Source: CAWFGW01 sp963815495 (GTDB taxonomy: Bacteria > Bacteroidota > Bacteroidia > Cytophagales > JAAEPT01). From it: a stretch of DNA of 54,288 nt. Below, piece by piece: positions 52,104 to 54,288 of the stretch. Under the pieces are notes generated by a model. That model was not told where the DNA came from, did no database searches, and was given only the letters and a program-made list of their open reading frames with translations. The stretch is taken from positions 1 to 54,288 of the forward strand of contig CAWFGW010000032.1 of NCBI GenBank assembly GCA_963815495.1, read 5' to 3'. A program made the translations under genes and the position numbers. Every line of letters begins with the position of its first letter. The first letter of the stretch is position 1.

Positions 52104-54288
52104 TTACAATTTAACTTGTAAAGTGACATAATAACTACGTCCATCAGAAGGAATGATGCCAGGGCCGGGGTAGCTTTCGGCTCTTCGAGTAAAATAGCTA
52201 TTATTTAATACATTGTTAATGCTACCTTCGAGAGTGAATTTTTTCCAACTATAACTCATCGATAAATCTACAATGTGATAGGTCGGTATAACACCTTCAA
52301 CTGCGGTTGCAGTTCGTAGGGCATTGGTAGCGTCTGAAAAATGTTTGCTTACAAATGAATATTGTATGGTAGATCGAAAATTGCGGTGGCGTACGCTAGT
52401 ACCTGTTCGTAAAATGATAGGAGGTACCATTTCTACTTTTTTGTTTTTGATGGAATTGTCTTGGGTGTTGATGTAGCGGGCATCTACGTAAGCAAAGTTG
52501 GTAAATACGGTCCATTTAGTACTGTTGGTGGTGTCGGTTTTAAAGAGTTTCCAAAGGTTCATTTCCCCAAATAACTCAATACCTACATTACGTGCATCCG
52601 AAATATTACTTCGAAAGCGGTAATCAATGTATAAGGGGGGAGTATCTGAGCGCAGTATCTGACCAATTTTATTATTATAATACATTAAAAAACCAGTTGC
52701 TTCGAATGTTAACAGGTCGTTGAGCGTACCTCGGATACCTAAATCTGCGGTATAACCTGATTCGTCTTGGATGTTTTCATCGACTTTGAAGTTGAGGTTT
52801 ACAATACGTAAATCACTAAAATTGATTGCTTTGTAGTTTTGAGAGATGTTACCATAAACTTCCATCTTGTTTTTTAGTTCATATTTAGCACCCAAACCAA
52901 AGAGTGCAAAATTACGAGTGCGGGTGTCGTTTTCTTCCGTGATGGATTCAGCAACTAGGTTTCCAGCACCATCAAATACTCTTATCTTATAATAACCCTC
53001 TGAAGCGGTGTAGATGTGTTCAAGCCGTACGCCTGGGGTAAGCGTAAAGCGTTTACTAATATGAAAAATGTTTTCAGCAAAAGCGCTGTAGTTTTTACTT
53101 GGAAATCGATAATCTGAATTTTCGAGATTGCTGGGGTTTAGATACTTAAAGTTTGGGTCTGAGCCGCTATCCGCATCGCCCTGTCGTAGGAGAGAAGTAC
53201 CGCTGTAGACTCGTATTCCAGTTAAAAAAACGTGCTGTTCTTTTCCGAGATGGTATTTGTGGAGCAAACGTGTTTCGTTACCAAAGTTTTGAAAACTACC
53301 GTCTATGAGGGTGCGGTTTTCGCCAAAATCTATCACATTAATACGCTCCAAGTTACCTAGTGATTGCCGGTTTGCAAACAAAGCAAAGTTGCGGATATTA
53401 ATTTGTGTATGGGCATTGAACTCATATGTAGCGGTGAGGGCAAATAAATTCCAATCTACCCTGAACCAATTTCGAGCCCGAAAGGATTGTCGAGGATTTT
53501 CTTCAAATTGTCTGTCGGTAAGTCCACCTGCTTGCTGTGCAAGGTAATGCATTTTAGTGACATCAAAGTTGAGTTTTAGTTTTGCAGTTGCTTGATAATT
53601 TAAAGAAGCGTAACCATTATAGTAATCAAATTCGGAATTTGGTCGGTAGCCATTACCTTTTTTGTATTGCACATAGGCGTAATAATTCAGTTTGCCTACG
53701 GTACCTCCAACACTGTTAAAGCTATTGAAAAACCCCCAAGAGCCAGCAGTTTGTCGCGAAGTAAGTTCCGTTTTTTTGTCTTTTGGTCCTTCTTTAAATT
53801 TAAAATTTACCATACCGCCAAATTGTGTCCCGTACTGCAGAGAAGCTGCTCCACGTACGACTTCTATCCGTTCCAAAGCTTCTATTGGTGGTGTGTAATA
53901 ACTTTCGGGGTAACCCAATGCATCGGCAGAAATGTCATAGCCGTTTTGCCGCACGTTAAAATTGGCAGTACGATTAGGTGATAACCCACGTCCTCCTATG
54001 CCTAACTGAAGACCAGCACCATCACTTTCCCAAATATTTAATCCAGTGATTTTGGCATAGACTTGCCGTGCATTATTCGTTGCCATATTCGCATCGGTTT
54101 GAGCTAAATCTACTACTTCTGTTTTTTTGCCTTCATAGATTCCAAATCCATCTACCGCATGTAAGTGGGTATGGCTAAAGTCGTGTGTTTCTTTTTGTTC
54201 GATTTCTATCGTACTGAGTTGAACGATTTGCTGTTTAGTTTTTAAATTAAGTTTAAGATGACTTTGATCAAGGACTATCTTTTTCTTA
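52104..54288 (-). CDS. TonB-dependent receptor, FecA-like, N-terminus cut by window edge
   Basis: Open from the right edge to a stop at 52104, about 728 residues in view. The plug domain is visible (VDLAQTDANMATNNARQVYAKITGLNIWESDGAGLQLGIGGRG, residues near the right end), then DALGYPESYYTPPIEALERIEVVRGAASLQYGTQFGG, a long beta barrel, and a final strand ending YYVTLQVKL. The sequence pattern fits Fe(III)-dicitrate receptor FecA relatives. No start codon of the true protein is in the window, so a signal peptide and carboxypeptidase-like N-domain may lie outside. Confidence 0.92.
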   Translation of the reverse strand, partial: KKKIVLDQSHLKLNLKTKQQIVQLSTIEIEQKETHDFSHTHLHAVDGFGIYEGKKTEVVDLAQTDANMATNNARQVYAKITGLNIWESDGAGLQLGIGGRGLSPNRTANFNVRQNGYDISADALGYPESYYTPPIEALERIEVVRGAASLQYGTQFGGMVNFKFKEGPKDKKTELTSRQTAGSWGFFNSFNSVGGTVGKLNYYAYVQYKKGNGYRPNSEFDYYNGYASLNYQATAKLKLNFDVTKMHYLAQQAGGLTDRQFEENPRQSFRARNWFRVDWNLFALTATYEFNAHTQINIRNFALFANRQSLGNLERINVIDFGENRTLIDGSFQNFGNETRLLHKYHLGKEQHVFLTGIRVYSGTSLLRQGDADSGSDPNFKYLNPSNLENSDYRFPSKNYSAFAENIFHISKRFTLTPGVRLEHIYTASEGYYKIRVFDGAGNLVAESITEENDTRTRNFALFGLGAKYELKNKMEVYGNISQNYKAINFSDLRIVNLNFKVDENIQDESGYTADLGIRGTLNDLLTFEATGFLMYYNNKIGQILRSDTPPLYIDYRFRSNISDARNVGIELFGEMNLWKLFKTDTTNSTKWTVFTNFAYVDARYINTQDNSIKNKKVEMVPPIILRTGTSVRHRNFRSTIQYSFVSKHFSDATNALRTATAVEGVIPTYHIVDLSMSYSWKKFTLEGSINNVLNNSYFTRRAESYPGPGIIPSDGRSYYVTLQVKL

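Noticed and set aside
1..54288. CRISPR array, tRNA, rRNA, transposase or integrase
   Set aside because: I looked for regularly spaced direct repeats, clover-leaf like sequences and DDE, tyrosine or serine recombinase motifs and found none.

Overview
The window looks like chromosomal DNA of a marine-type Bacteroidota, probably Flavobacteriia or a close relative. The evidence is a low G+C content, starts that mostly lack a Shine-Dalgarno sequence, promoters of the TTG-N20-TAnnTTTG type, type IX secretion (T9SS) C-terminal domains, a DUF4270 / short GT5 / panC / panD gene order, bshC, a FecA-like TonB receptor and S74-like secreted proteins. I see no rRNA, tRNA, CRISPR array, transposase or phage module. 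All inferences are from reading the sequence; no database search was run.

Layout. Positions 1-5533 hold a cell-envelope and coenzyme A block: a DUF4270 lipoprotein (cut by the left edge) and a short GT5-like protein on the minus strand, then panC, panD, a flippase-like membrane protein, rfaE2 and a zinc peptidase on the plus strand. Positions 5586-14687 are housekeeping genes: bshC (bacillithiol), 5-formyl-THF cyclo-ligase, an omega-amidase-type nitrilase, a polytopic membrane protein, a hemerythrin/Ric-like gene with ruvX and def in one tight operon, and tex. From 14942 to 29741 everything reads leftward: an alpha/beta hydrolase, a GT-C-like membrane protein, a set of secreted proteins (lipoprotein, T9SS protein, S74-like protein), a TPR protein and the branched-chain amino acid operon leuA-ilvD-(T9SS gene)-ilvB. 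Positions 29948-39677 are mostly secreted or surface proteins: an M28 peptidase, three lipoproteins or small exported proteins, and a giant M6-type metalloprotease split by a -1 frameshift. Positions 39817-44940 hold a two-component system and a VWA/MoxR pair. Positions 45009-50365 hold exported beta-propeller proteins ending with an OmpA-family protein. Last come an S41 protease and a FecA-like receptor cut by the right edge.

The most informative find is upstream of leuA. A 12-residue leader peptide containing six Leu, one Ile and one Val is followed by a 12-bp potential antiterminator and a mutually exclusive intrinsic terminator ending just before leuA. This is a complete transcription attenuator of the ribosome-stalling type. 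The operon it controls ends at a terminator built into the last codons of ilvB, so no ilvN follows. The second is the M6 protease: its signal-peptide ORF and its 1576-residue body join exactly by a -1 shift at a T TTT TTC heptamer, which could be programmed frameshifting, phase variation, a mutation or a sequencing error. Smaller items are a Ric-like protein without its CCGG cysteines, several strong intergenic hairpins, a decayed simple-repeat family that reaches into a signal-peptide coding region, and small repeat proteins of unknown function.
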